From positions 1-63,924 of the forward strand of contig DASCNA010000037.1 of NCBI GenBank assembly GCA_036011305.1: DNA of 63,924 nt, in the 5' to 3' direction. Position 1 is the first letter of the stretch, and every line of letters starts with the position of its first letter. The translations under genes were made by a program, and so were the position numbers. Below, in pieces: positions 26,493-35,917 of this stretch. A model generated the notes under the pieces. It saw only the letters and a program-made list of their open reading frames with translations. It had not been told where the DNA came from and ran no database searches. The stretch comes from DASCNA01 sp036011305 (GTDB lineage: Bacteria; Verrucomicrobiota; Lentisphaeria; Victivallales; GWF2-38-69).

Positions 26493-27482
26493 GTGTTTAG
26501 GAATTTTTTCAAAAAAAAATCTGAAAAATCTGAATTAAATTTTGAGTTAATTTTTAACGGTGAAATTATATGCAGCAAATGCGATAAAAAATTGTTATTG
26601 AATGAATATACTCCTTTAACATTTTCTAAATGCCGATACTGCAATGAATATTGCTTTATTCCAAAGACAATAAGAAACTACTACTTATATCAGCCCCTGG
26701 GAGGTGGAGGCATGGGGACAGTATACAAGGCAGTGGATATTGAAACTAAAAAACTTTTTTCTGTTAAGATAATTATTCAGGATTTATATTCTGAAAGCAT
26801 GTCCATAGAAAAAATAATAAAAGAATATCAGATTGGAAAATCTTTAGAAAATCATCCTAATATAACTCCAACCATTGATCTTTTTTCTGTTAAAGATAAC
26901 TTCTATCTGATTTCTGAATTTATTGAAGGAACAAGGTTGGATAATGCTGTTACTTCAGATAATCTGCCTCCTGCTTCTTCTGTTATGAAGTGGACAAAAG
27001 AAATTGCCAGTGCTCTTCAGCATATCTATAATTCAGGTTACCTTTATCGAGATTTGAAGCCGCAAAATATTTTAGTTGAAAATAATACGAACTCTATAAA
27101 AATTATAGATTTTGGATTAGCAAAAGCTATAGACGAACCTGATGATGGCAATCATATAATAGAAGGTTCACCGGAATACAATATTACTCCGGAAAGAAGC
27201 AGTTTTCAGAAAGAGGGTGTATATAGTGACATTTACAGTTTAGGAATGGTAATGTATTTTTGTTATACTGGAAAACCATTTTTTTATTCTGATTCTGTTC
27301 ACGAATTGGTGAATTTACATAAACATAAATTAAGGTTTAGGAGTGTTTCTTCAAAACTTATAAATGTGGATCCTAAAATCTGTGAAATGATTGATAAAAT
27401 GATTAAAAAAAATCCTATGGAAAGATATACATCTTATGATGATCTTATAAACGAATTAAATGGAATAGAAATAAAATCATAA
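26493..27482 (+). CDS. Ser/Thr protein kinase with N-terminal zinc ribbon
   Basis: This is a 329-residue cytoplasmic Hanks-type kinase with a GTG start. Residues 27-50 hold two CxxC pairs (C27/C30 and C47/C50), a rubredoxin-like zinc ribbon. The kinase domain begins at YQPLGGGGMGTVYKA (P-loop). The ATP lysine is K92 in SVKII, the catalytic Asp is D187 in YRDLKPQN, and the Mg-binding Asp is D206 in IDFGLAK, so it should be active. There is no transmembrane or PASTA segment. It lies between coaX and a permease gene with no phosphatase partner. The zinc ribbon could sense redox state or bind a partner, but that is inference. Confidence 0.87.
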   Translation: MFRNFFKKKSEKSELNFELIFNGEIICSKCDKKLLLNEYTPLTFSKCRYCNEYCFIPKTIRNYYLYQPLGGGGMGTVYKAVDIETKKLFSVKIIIQDLYSESMSIEKIIKEYQIGKSLENHPNITPTIDLFSVKDNFYLISEFIEGTRLDNAVTSDNLPPASSVMKWTKEIASALQHIYNSGYLYRDLKPQNILVENNTNSIKIIDFGLAKAIDEPDDGNHIIEGSPEYNITPERSSFQKEGVYSDIYSLGMVMYFCYTGKPFFYSDSVHELVNLHKHKLRFRSVSSKLINVDPKICEMIDKMIKKNPMERYTSYDDLINELNGIEIKS

Positions 27483-27506
27483 TATTTAAACTAAGAGGAG
27501 ATTATT

Positions 27507-29099
27507 TTGACAGAAAAAGTTACAACAAGATCACTTTTTTGCGGAGGTGATATAAACGGTTTTCTCGGGTTGCTCGGAGACAACCTTGCTTGCCTTTCTT
27601 TTCTTGCCGGTATTTTAATTGGAGTCTACCACTTTCCACCTGATGTAATATTTCTTTATATGTTCCCAGGAACCTGTTTTGCTGTTTTTCTGGGTGATAT
27701 GGTTTTTACAATTGTTGGAGTAAGGCTTGCAAAAAGAATTGGGCACACAAAAATAGCGGCAATGCCTCTCGGACTTGATACACCTTCAACGATTGGTTTG
27801 GCTTTAATTGTTATCGGACCTGCTTTTGCAGCAATGAAAGAAGGAGGGATGTCAGTGCACCAGGCTGCTTTGGGTGCATGGTATGTTGGAATGGCAGGTA
27901 TTGTTATTATCGGCGCATGTAAAATCATAGCTGTTCCTTTTGCAAACAAAATTCAGAAAATTGTTCCCAGAGCAGGTTTACTGGGATCACTTGCAGGTGT
28001 AGGAATAGCTTTAATCGGTATGATGCCTCTTGTTTCAATATTTTCTGTTCCTATTGTAGGAGTTATTTCATTTGGTATTGTTCTTTATGCTTTAATTGCA
28101 AATATAGATTTACCAAAAAAAATTCCTGGTGTTTTTGTTGCGATAGTTGTCGGTACCGTACTTTATCATATTTTAGGTCCGCTCGGTTGGATTAATATTG
28201 TTTATACTGCTCCTCCAACTAATTTTTATTTTGGGTATCCTCTTCCTACTTTGGATTTTGTAAATGGAATAGTTCCAAGTTTACAGTATCTTCCTATCAT
28301 TATACCTTTTGCTATTCTTGTAATTGTAGGTGACATTAATGTTGCTGAAAGTGCTGTAGCAGCTGGGGATCCGTATAATGCAAAGCAAACACTGCTTATA
28401 GATGGATGCTGTACTCTGATTGGCGGACTCTGCGGTGCCGTTGCACAGACAACAGCTTATGTAGGACAGCCTGCTTACAAACGCATGGGATCAAAAATGG
28501 GTTATACGTTATATGCAGGTTTATTTATAGGATTTGGCGGTGTGTTCGGGTATATCTCATTTTTCGTAGGACTTATCCCTACATCAGTCCTTGCTCCAAT
28601 TCTGGTTTTCGTTGCTTTGGAAGTTGTCGGGCAGGGCTTTATCTCGAGTCCGAAAAGACATGCAACGGCAGTGTGCCTTGCTATGATGCCTTCGATAGCA
28701 AGATATCTTGCTATTCAATACAGTACAGATAAACTGCAGCAGCTTATATCCCATACAGGCGCAGAACTTCCCGCGGTTTTAGTGACTACAGCACTAGGGA
28801 GCGGTTTTATACTGGTTGGAATGCTGTGGGGAGCCTTTCTCGCTGAATTGATTGACAGAAGACTTAAAAAAGCAGCAGTATATCTGCTGATAACAAGTGC
28901 CTTCTCATTCTTTGGCATAGTTAATTCAGCAGATTTAAATGGAGCTTTATATCTTCCATGGACATTGAAGGGAGTTGAAGCTTCCGTAGCATATTCATTT
29001 GCATTTGGATATTTAATACTTGCTGTAATGTTCTTCTTCCTTTCTTTCACCCATGGGGCAAAGGCCGGGAGATTGAAAAACATTGACTACGATTATTAA
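27507..29099 (+). CDS. NCS2/SulP-like permease (xanthine/uracil-type superfamily)
   Basis: This 530-residue integral membrane protein has about 12-14 hydrophobic segments and a TTG start preceded by AAGAGGAGA. The opening GGDINGFLGLLGDNLACLSF and the MPLGLDTPSTIG segment resemble the putative permease subgroup of the nucleobase/anion UraA-SulP fold. NVAESAVAAGDPYN near the middle is the conserved half-helix region where substrate binds in UraA-type proteins. I cannot predict the substrate: nucleobases, anions or organic acids are open. It ends at a strong terminator and may be co-transcribed with the kinase gene 24 bases upstream. Confidence 0.75.
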   Translation: MTEKVTTRSLFCGGDINGFLGLLGDNLACLSFLAGILIGVYHFPPDVIFLYMFPGTCFAVFLGDMVFTIVGVRLAKRIGHTKIAAMPLGLDTPSTIGLALIVIGPAFAAMKEGGMSVHQAALGAWYVGMAGIVIIGACKIIAVPFANKIQKIVPRAGLLGSLAGVGIALIGMMPLVSIFSVPIVGVISFGIVLYALIANIDLPKKIPGVFVAIVVGTVLYHILGPLGWINIVYTAPPTNFYFGYPLPTLDFVNGIVPSLQYLPIIIPFAILVIVGDINVAESAVAAGDPYNAKQTLLIDGCCTLIGGLCGAVAQTTAYVGQPAYKRMGSKMGYTLYAGLFIGFGGVFGYISFFVGLIPTSVLAPILVFVALEVVGQGFISSPKRHATAVCLAMMPSIARYLAIQYSTDKLQQLISHTGAELPAVLVTTALGSGFILVGMLWGAFLAELIDRRLKKAAVYLLITSAFSFFGIVNSADLNGALYLPWTLKGVEASVAYSFAFGYLILAVMFFFLSFTHGAKAGRLKNIDYDY

Positions 29100-29126
29100 T
29101 ACTGCAGATAAAACTGATTAACTTTT

Positions 29127-29158
29127 AAAGGAGGATTTCTATCCTCCTTTATTTTTTT
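29127..29158 (+). terminator. Rho-independent terminator after the permease
   Basis: AAAGGAGGAT and ATCCTCCTTT form a perfect 10-bp stem around TTCT, followed by ATTTTTTT. It lies 27 bases after the permease stop. It may also end minus-strand transcripts of the small lipoprotein gene. Confidence 0.88.
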
Positions 29159-29193
29159 CTGGATCAAGCTTATAATTTTCTGCTTTTTTTAAG

Positions 29194-29310
29194 CTATTGA
29201 TTAACATAGATCACTTTATCTTCAGGATAGATGTGCTCATCTGAAGTGTTACATGAACTTAGAGTTGCTAAAACAAGAAAACAGAAAACTGCAACCAGAA
29301 TTCTTGTCAT
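29194..29310 (-). CDS. Small 38-residue lipoprotein
   Basis: A minus-strand ATG at 29310 follows AATGGAGGTAAAATT, an excellent ribosome-binding site 7 bases upstream. The 38-residue product has a basic start (MTR), a hydrophobic stretch, and the lipobox LSSC with the lipidated Cys at residue 20. A short acidic mature part containing EHIYPEDKVIYVNQ follows. The mature form has only 19 residues, similar in size to entericidin-like or other micro-lipoproteins, but I do not recognise the family. It is convergent with the permease and divergent from the adaptor gene at 29465. Confidence 0.6.
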   Translation of the reverse strand: MTRILVAVFCFLVLATLSSCNTSDEHIYPEDKVIYVNQ

Positions 29311-29464
29311 AATTTTACCTCCATTAATAATTTTCAGTTTTTCTACAATACAATATTAGAATTAACTGTTTACCATTTGCCGGGAATTAAAGGATTTTCT
29401 AGCTTTTGGCCTTGGTAACTGATATAATTATAAATAAATAAATAATATTTCATATAGGGTAATT

Positions 29465-30664
29465 ATGGATAGTGCTAAGAATATAAATATTAATTACACA
29501 ACAATTTCATTTGCTCTAAGAATTGTTTTTATATTAATGTTTGCATGTAATCTTTTATCGGCAAAAGAGTATACAGGGATGGTTACCCCACTTATTAAGA
29601 GTAAAATCAATTCCGGTACTGATGCTGATTTTAACGGTGTTATTATGCATGTGGCAAGGGTAGGCGAAATCGTAAAGCCTGAAATAGTGGATAATAATAA
29701 TAATATTGTACAGAGAGGTACTCCACTTATAATTCTCAATCCCGATTACTGGCAGGGAGCAGTACTTGTTGCACAGACTAATATTGATTCTGCTAAAGCA
29801 GATTTAGTGACAGCAGAGCATGATTATATACGCTATAAAACATTAGTTCAATCTCATTCTGAAAGCATGCAGGAATATGAAGCTCGAAGAGCAAAATATT
29901 ATGAAGTAAAAAGTAATTTGCAATCCTGGAATATTCAGTTGCTTCAAGCAAAAGCAGTACTTAAAGCCTGTTATACAATTGCACCTTTTGAGGGAATAGT
30001 GGACAATGTTTTATTAGCTTCAGGATTGGCGGCTGGTCAGCCGCCTGTTATTGAAATTTCTCAATTAAATCCAATAGGAATAAATGTTGAAATGACAAGG
30101 GAAGAAGCTGATAAAATCTCTATAACTACTCCTGTTACTATATATTCAAATAGAACAGGTAAACCATATGGTGTTTATAATATGGATACTTTATTGACTA
30201 AAAATGGAGTTACTTTTTTTGCTGAAAATTTCAGAGTTTATTCAGGTGAAACAATTGCTGTAAACGGTAAAAAAGCACGTCTGCATAAAGAGATCCACAG
30301 TGTCGCTAAATTTCCTTCTGAAGGTATTGGAGTAAAACTTTCTGTACCTTTAAAAGCAATAAGAAAAGATAATAAAGGTTTTTTTGTCTGGAATGCTGTT
30401 GGTAACAGCACAAATGCTCCTGGTGTAGGCATGAAATCAGTTTTCCCTGTCAGTAAAGTTTATATCATACCTGATAATATGAAAACTTTAATCGCAGGTT
30501 TCCTAGAACTCCAGGCTTTAAAAAATCCAGGTAAGCTGAAGCGAAATAATATTGTTTTATATAATCCACCCGATGATTTGAAGGATGGGGATTTGATATA
30601 TACTCATCTGGACAGATATATTTTTATGCCTGGAGATAAAATAAAAGTAGTTATTGGAGAGTAA
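29465..30664 (+). CDS. HlyD-like periplasmic adaptor protein, orphan
   Basis: This 399-residue protein has an N-terminal membrane segment or signal at about 17-36 (ending in LLSAKE). A barrel-sandwich half is followed by a helical hairpin (about 95-165, with TNIDSAKADLVTAEHDYIRY) and the return strand CYTIAPFEGIVDNVLL, as in HlyD/RND adaptors. The C-terminal part has PLKAIRKDNKGFFVWNAVG, the usual adaptor beta-barrel motif. No pump or outer-membrane channel gene is adjacent. It has overall architecture in common with the 15347 product, although sequence identity looks low. It may serve a pump encoded elsewhere. Confidence 0.65.
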   Translation: MDSAKNININYTTISFALRIVFILMFACNLLSAKEYTGMVTPLIKSKINSGTDADFNGVIMHVARVGEIVKPEIVDNNNNIVQRGTPLIILNPDYWQGAVLVAQTNIDSAKADLVTAEHDYIRYKTLVQSHSESMQEYEARRAKYYEVKSNLQSWNIQLLQAKAVLKACYTIAPFEGIVDNVLLASGLAAGQPPVIEISQLNPIGINVEMTREEADKISITTPVTIYSNRTGKPYGVYNMDTLLTKNGVTFFAENFRVYSGETIAVNGKKARLHKEIHSVAKFPSEGIGVKLSVPLKAIRKDNKGFFVWNAVGNSTNAPGVGMKSVFPVSKVYIIPDNMKTLIAGFLELQALKNPGKLKRNNIVLYNPPDDLKDGDLIYTHLDRYIFMPGDKIKVVIGE

Positions 30665-30681
30665 TAAACACGCTCAAAAAA

Positions 30682-30709
30682 AAGCTCCCTGCATTTCTAC
30701 TGGAAGCTT
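30682..30709 (-). terminator. Terminator for the minus-strand adaptor gene
   Basis: AAGCTCC and GGAAGCTT can pair around a loop of about 13 bases. On the minus strand the hairpin is followed by eight T residues. It lies 90 bases after the end of the 30800-31303 gene, and downstream of the plus-strand adaptor it could act only weakly. Confidence 0.5.
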
Positions 30710-30799
30710 AAAATTATATTATACTTAAGAAGAAGCTGACAGCAATCCCTCCATACCAAAATTACCAACTATATCAATATGACATACACCCATTTAGAA

Positions 30800-31303
30800 T
30801 TATGTGAACTTTATTGTTAATATTTTATCTCCTACACCTGTTCCTGAGTTGACTGTCACAATTGTTTTTTCGACTTGACAGTCTGCCGGAGCTTTAATTA
30901 TATAATGGGAAAGGTGAGATTTTTTATTACCTATTTCATACTTAAGTTTTTCAACTTCAATACGACTTATATGATAGTTGAAATAGTCATTTTCTGCTTC
31001 TGCCTTGCTAACTGCTTTAGATTTTGCTAACTTGGAAGTTCTTTGATGATCCAAAGTATTATCATTTAATTTTTTTATTGTTTCAGCAAGTTCAAGTTTC
31101 TTTATAACTAATTCGTTTTTAGCAATAGTTGAATCAAACTTGACCAGAGGATCACCTTTTTTAACATTTGATCCTTCAGGTGCTAGGTATTTTATAATAC
31201 CGTCTTCTAAGCTAGAAGTTACATCTACAGAGGCAAATATATTGAACTGAAACATGAATACAGCCATAAGTCCTATACAAAGACTACTCAAAAAATATTT
31301 CAT
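30800..31303 (-). CDS. Short secreted HlyD-like adaptor (biotinyl-lipoyl + hairpin)
   Basis: This 167-residue exported protein has a signal peptide at about 1-24 (ends FNIFAS). The half barrel-sandwich DGIIKYLAPEGSNVKKGDPLVKFD is the classic HlyD/biotinyl-lipoyl sequence. A short coiled-coil hairpin (about 62-135) leads to the return strand YIIKAPADCQVEKTIVTVNSG. Then the protein stops: the beta-barrel and membrane-proximal domains of normal adaptors are absent. It could be a truncated gene or a minimal adaptor. The clean ending and its own terminator favour a genuine short form. It neighbours an OpgC-like gene on the same strand, 79 bases away. Confidence 0.6.
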   Translation of the reverse strand: MKYFLSSLCIGLMAVFMFQFNIFASVDVTSSLEDGIIKYLAPEGSNVKKGDPLVKFDSTIAKNELVIKKLELAETIKKLNDNTLDHQRTSKLAKSKAVSKAEAENDYFNYHISRIEVEKLKYEIGNKKSHLSHYIIKAPADCQVEKTIVTVNSGTGVGDKILTIKFT

Positions 31304-31382
31304 TATTTTATCCTTTATTTATAAATAATATTAACAAGATTCTTATTTTCTTTTCTGAATACGTATTTCGTAAACTAAATAT

Positions 31383-32603
31383 TTAACTTTTACAGCACCA
31401 ACTATTTTTTACAGTACATTTATCTCCATGTTGATCATCAACTGGGATAGGAGGATTAAAATGCATTTTAATATTTTTCATTATTTTTACATATGTTTTG
31501 TGCCATAATGCAGGAATTGTTAAACTTGCTAGAAACAGCACTAAGATTATGACATAAACTGTATCACCATATTTACTGGAAATACCTAATCCTGTTTTTA
31601 GTGGCTCTATAAAAAAATAAAGCATTAAAATATGAAATGAAAAAACCTGGAGTGAGTGTTTACCAAGAAGATTGAGCCATGGGAATCCATATTTTAGTGG
31701 AATTGGTCTTATTAGATTTGCAAAAACAAATGCCGCACTAAGAAAGCTAACCAATCTCAACCATGCTAGATCTATTCTCTTTGTGGCTGCATTTATATTA
31801 ATTCCTAAATCTACTACATTATATCTTGATAAAAGAGTTATTATATAGACTGCAAAAATGACAATCATAATTATTTTATTGTCCAGTATGTTTAGTTTCT
31901 TTCCTAACCTTTTTCGAAACCCTAAAAAAGCTCCTATGTAAAAAAGAAGCTGCCAGCTGAATATGTTAAGTATACCAGGAAATGCTTTCGGGAAATAAAC
32001 ATTTGAAAAAAATGCTACAGGGTTAAAGTACTGACCAATAAACCAGATTCCGATACAAATTGCCAGTGCATAATAATCATAACCTTTAGACATTAGTAAA
32101 AGAAGAGGCAGACTGAATAAAATGAATATGGCATACATGGGAAGAATATCCATATATGTTGGTTGATTGAGTAATATAGCTGAAGATATAATATGTTTTA
32201 ATGGTGTCCCATGAATAAAAAAATAGGAAAGCATATTACACCAAAAAGCTTTATAAGCAGGAATAAGTAAAGCTATAAAAGGTAATATGATAACAAGGAT
32301 CAAGTGATATCTATAAACAGTAAAACAGCGTTTACATATCTTCTTTGTTAATAATTTAAAATTTGTAATGTACTTACCATATACTAGCGCAAACACAAAA
32401 CCGGAGACAAATACAAAACCTTCAGCATTGGTTGCATAGCCATAAAATTGCCAGGTATACTCGGTTATCCACCCTCCAAAATGACCTGTAGACATTAATA
32501 CTAAAAATAGACCTCTTAGTGAATCTATTCTATTATCTCTCTCAACAGGCACTAAATCAAATGTTTCAAAGCCTGCCTTGAATATTGTTTTTTCATTTTT
32601 CAT
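31383..32603 (-). CDS. opgC: OpgC-like membrane acyl/succinyltransferase
   Basis: This 406-residue polytopic membrane protein has about 10 helices. The start RIDSLRGLFLVLMSTGHFGG gives the conserved His at the head of the first helix, as in OpgC and membrane acyltransferase-3 proteins. EGFVFVSGFVFALVYGK and LLNQPTYMDILPMYAIFIL are close to OpgC motifs. OpgC of enterobacteria succinylates osmoregulated periplasmic glucans; homologues in bacteria lacking those glucans modify other envelope sugars. The C-terminus ends in a short Cys-containing tail, CTVKNSWCCKS. No opgG/H gene is present here, so the acceptor is uncertain. Confidence 0.8.
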   Translation of the reverse strand: MKNEKTIFKAGFETFDLVPVERDNRIDSLRGLFLVLMSTGHFGGWITEYTWQFYGYATNAEGFVFVSGFVFALVYGKYITNFKLLTKKICKRCFTVYRYHLILVIILPFIALLIPAYKAFWCNMLSYFFIHGTPLKHIISSAILLNQPTYMDILPMYAIFILFSLPLLLLMSKGYDYYALAICIGIWFIGQYFNPVAFFSNVYFPKAFPGILNIFSWQLLFYIGAFLGFRKRLGKKLNILDNKIIMIVIFAVYIITLLSRYNVVDLGININAATKRIDLAWLRLVSFLSAAFVFANLIRPIPLKYGFPWLNLLGKHSLQVFSFHILMLYFFIEPLKTGLGISSKYGDTVYVIILVLFLASLTIPALWHKTYVKIMKNIKMHFNPPIPVDDQHGDKCTVKNSWCCKS

Positions 32604-33117
32604 CTTAAGTACTTAATTTGAAGTTGGTAAAATGTATAATGTTGAAAAATACATGAACTATTTCTGTGATAACTGCTATTTCTAATTGATAACTTTTTTC
32701 TTTTAAAAAGAATTATCTCTATTTTTATGAACTGTTTTTATCTGTTATTCTTCATTCAGTCTCTAAGGTTAAGAAACTTAGGCATTTAATTTATGCAGGT
32801 AATCAGGTAAGTGAATTCCAATATTTTAAAAATTATAATTAAATATGGAAAATATTTTAACATGCTGTTTGCAGTTGAAACATGAATGGGAAATATTTAC
32901 CATAGAAGCATTAAATGAATAATTTTAAAATTGGAAATTGGATATTCCGTTTTGGTTATTGATTATTCAAAGTTTCTATATTTTATGCATTCTATTTTTA
33001 TTGTATAATACTTTACTTGGTAATATTATATTCGTTTATATTTATCCTATAGCCTTTTTCTGTTTCTGTTTTATAGGTAAATATATTATGAATAATAAAA
33101 TGTAACTGGTTTAATAA
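32604..33117. other. Long AT-rich spacer
   Basis: About 510 bases separate the divergent opgC-like and uup genes. It should hold both promoters. I see one small hairpin, CTAAG-CTTAG near 32763, and no ORF with protein-like composition. Confidence 0.35.
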
Positions 33118-35022
33118 ATGATTAAAAAAGACCCTCAAATTATTTTCAGTATATCTGAATTAAATTTAAATTTTGGTGAACAGGTACTTTTCAGCAGTGC
33201 CGAAATATCTGTCCACAAAGGAGAAAAAATATCTCTTGTCGGTAGAAACGGTGTAGGTAAATCTACATTTTTAAAAATTATTTCCGGTGAGATGAAACTG
33301 GAAAGCGGGAATATATTTTATAAGAAACAGCTCACAAAAACTTTTTTATCCCAGGAGCTTCCAGAAGATTTGGATATGACTGTTTTTGATTATGTTATGA
33401 GCGGTGCCGATGAAGTAATTCAATACATTAAACAGCTTGAAACTGTTGATTCAGCTTCTAATGAAGCTGCTCTGCTTGATGCAAAGATTACCGCTCTTGA
33501 CGGATGGAGCCTGGAGAATAGAGTCTCAACTGTTATGCATAAATTAAAAATAATGCATAAAACAGCTCTGCTTAAAAATTTGTCAGGCGGCGAAAAAAGA
33601 CGTGTTTCCTTAGCAAGGGCATTAATTAACAGTCCTGAACTTTTAATACTGGATGAACCGACAAACCATCTTGATATTGAATCTATTATCTGGCTTGAAA
33701 ACTTAATTACATCATATAACGGTACTGTCATTTTTATTACTCATGATAGATATTTCATTGATAAAGTAGCAACAAGAATTGTTGAACTTGATAGTGGAAC
33801 CTTTTATTCATATAAAGCTACTTATGCCGATTTTCTGCTGGGAAAAGCTAAAAGAGCTGAAGTAAATGCCGAGGCTGAATCGAAAAGAAGAAGTTTTATC
33901 CGAAGAGAGATCGACTGGATTAAAAGGCAGCCCAAAGCAAGAGGAACAAAGTCCCAAAGCAGAATAGATAGATTCAATAAACAGGTCGCCCGAGTGTCCA
34001 ATAAGCAGGAAACTAATTTAGATTTGATTATTCCTCCTTCACGCAGGTTAAGTGAAAAGGTGATTGAGTTCACAAATTTAGGATTTTCATTCACTGACAG
34101 AACTCTTTTTGAGAATTTTGAATTTATGATCAATCCGGGAATGAAACTTGGATTGATTGGACCTAACGGGGTTGGTAAGACAACTTTTCTTAAATTAATT
34201 ACTGGGGAGTATGAGCCTGTAAAAGGAAATATAGATAGAGCTGTCAGCCTTGAAATAAATTATATTGACCAGGAAAGATGTAAGCTTAATTTAGAGAATA
34301 CAGTCTATGATGAAATATCCGAAGGTTTTGAACATATTAAATTTGGAAACGAAAAAATAACAGTATGGACATATCTGAAACGTTATCTCTTTGAAGATAA
34401 AAAAATTAGAATGCCGATTAAATATTTATCTGGAGGAGAGAAAGCAAGACTTCTGCTTGCCAAGTTACTGAAAAAAGGAGGAAACTTTCTGATTCTTGAT
34501 GAACCGACAAATGATCTTGATTTGACTTCATTGAGGGCACTAGAAGAAGCAATTGAACATTTTACAGGCTGCTGTCTTATTGTCAGTCATGACAGATATT
34601 TCTTGGATAGAGTGTGTAACGGTATTTTATCTTTCAATGATAATAAGATAAAATATTTTATAGGTAATTACAGCTACTTTTCATCAAAAATAAAAGAACG
34701 GTTGAATAAACATGAAGAGAGTAATAATAATTTCAAAACAAAAACTAATATAGACAGAGATGATAGTAAAAACAAAATTCGAAAGTTAAAATGGAGAGAG
34801 GAAAAAGAGTTAGAAGGAATTGAAGAGAAAATTCTGATAATAGAGGAAAGAATTTCTGAAATAGAAGGAATATTTTGCAAACCTGATTTTTTTGAAAAAC
34901 ATAGCAGTGATGCAGATTCTCTAGAAATTGAACTTAAATCAAACAGAACTGATGTTGATTTATTATATAATAGATGGGAAGAATTGGAAAAAATCAAAAA
35001 CGGAGAAGTTGAAGTTGAATAA
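33118..35022 (+). CDS. uup: ABC-F ATPase, Uup-like
   Basis: This 634-residue soluble protein has two ABC ATPase domains and no membrane segment. The first Walker A GRNGVGKST is at 42-50 with signature LSGGEKRRVSLAR. The second Walker A GPNGVGKTT starts at 348 with LSGGEKARLLLAK. Between them, RREIDWIKRQPKARGTKSQ is the P-site interaction motif region in the Uup/EttA family. The last 90 residues are a charged coiled coil, the DNA-binding C-terminal tail of Uup. Uup acts on ribosomes and branched DNA. The stop overlaps the following exonuclease gene by 8 bases. Confidence 0.88.
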   Translation: MIKKDPQIIFSISELNLNFGEQVLFSSAEISVHKGEKISLVGRNGVGKSTFLKIISGEMKLESGNIFYKKQLTKTFLSQELPEDLDMTVFDYVMSGADEVIQYIKQLETVDSASNEAALLDAKITALDGWSLENRVSTVMHKLKIMHKTALLKNLSGGEKRRVSLARALINSPELLILDEPTNHLDIESIIWLENLITSYNGTVIFITHDRYFIDKVATRIVELDSGTFYSYKATYADFLLGKAKRAEVNAEAESKRRSFIRREIDWIKRQPKARGTKSQSRIDRFNKQVARVSNKQETNLDLIIPPSRRLSEKVIEFTNLGFSFTDRTLFENFEFMINPGMKLGLIGPNGVGKTTFLKLITGEYEPVKGNIDRAVSLEINYIDQERCKLNLENTVYDEISEGFEHIKFGNEKITVWTYLKRYLFEDKKIRMPIKYLSGGEKARLLLAKLLKKGGNFLILDEPTNDLDLTSLRALEEAIEHFTGCCLIVSHDRYFLDRVCNGILSFNDNKIKYFIGNYSYFSSKIKERLNKHEESNNNFKTKTNIDRDDSKNKIRKLKWREEKELEGIEEKILIIEERISEIEGIFCKPDFFEKHSSDADSLEIELKSNRTDVDLLYNRWEELEKIKNGEVEVE

Positions 35023-35917
35023 AACTATATATTTGGTTGATGCTTATGCGCATATTTACAGGGGATATCATGCTGTAAGAGGTTTATCGACAAAGGCAGG
35101 TCAGCCTACTAATGCAATTTATGCTATTGGGAAATTTCTTGTTACTTTGGAAAAGGAAATTTCTCCTGAATTCGGTGTTTTTGTATTTGATAAGGGAAAA
35201 GCAAAGGATCGTATAGAAATACATCCTGAGTATAAAGCCAACAGACCGCCCATGCCAGATGATATGAAATCACAGATTGAAATTATCAGATCTATGATTT
35301 TAGCTTCAGGCTGGGGAATAGTTGAAAAAGAGGGTTATGAAGCCGATGACCTGATGGGAACCATTGCAGATAAGTTTAAAGATTACAGTGTTAAAATTAT
35401 CAGTAACGACAAGGATATTGCACAGGTTATTGATGAAAGAATTTCAATGCTGGTAACTACTCCACGAGTTAAAGGTTTCAGTGAAAGAGGAATAGAGGAA
35501 GTCAAGACTAAATTCGGAGTAGAGCCTGAACAGATAGTTGACTATCTGTCATTGATAGGTGACAGTTCCGATAATATTCCCGGAGTAGCCGGTATTGGAC
35601 CTAAAACAGCAGCAAAGTTGTTAAATCAGCTTGGAACAATTGAAAATATGATTTTAAATTGCTCTCAAATTGCAAATGTTAAAATAAGAGATAAAATTGA
35701 GAAATCTGAGGATATTCTTAAAAAGAATAAAAAATTAATTTGTCTTGATCTGAATATTGCTATAGATGAGGTTCAAACTGTAAATGATTTACTGATTAAC
35801 AGTGTAGATATTGATAAACTGATTGATATAGCAGGCGAGTATGAATTGAAGAGTTTGGTTGCCAGTTTTAAAAAAGATTTTAAAACTAAAGAGACTCCTG
35901 ATCTGTTCAATTTTTAA
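35015..35917 (+). CDS. Stand-alone 5'-3' exonuclease (PolA N-domain type, FEN)
   Basis: This 300-residue protein is homologous to the 5' nuclease domain of DNA polymerase I, without the polymerase part. It processes RNA primers and flaps. Acidic metal-ligand motifs are present: YLVDAYAHIYRGYHAVR at the start, EGYEADDLMG, and SNDKDIAQVID. The helix-hairpin-helix DNA-binding segment LIGDSSDNIPGVAGIGPKTAAKLLNQLG follows. The start is put at TTG 35015, 9 bases after GGAG at 35002, overlapping the uup stop. A longer frame from 34928 would overlap uup by 95 bases and add unrelated residues. Translational coupling to uup is likely, fitting a shared DNA-repair or replication role. Confidence 0.87.
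   Translation: MNKTIYLVDAYAHIYRGYHAVRGLSTKAGQPTNAIYAIGKFLVTLEKEISPEFGVFVFDKGKAKDRIEIHPEYKANRPPMPDDMKSQIEIIRSMILASGWGIVEKEGYEADDLMGTIADKFKDYSVKIISNDKDIAQVIDERISMLVTTPRVKGFSERGIEEVKTKFGVEPEQIVDYLSLIGDSSDNIPGVAGIGPKTAAKLLNQLGTIENMILNCSQIANVKIRDKIEKSEDILKKNKKLICLDLNIAIDEVQTVNDLLINSVDIDKLIDIAGEYELKSLVASFKKDFKTKETPDLFNF

Noticed and set aside
28406..28732. Cys-rich frame inside the permease gene
   Set aside because: It is a shifted reading of the permease, which is clearly coding in its own frame.
34928..35014. N-terminal extension of the exonuclease
   Set aside because: It lies within uup, lacks family similarity, and a TTG at 35015 has a good ribosome-binding site.
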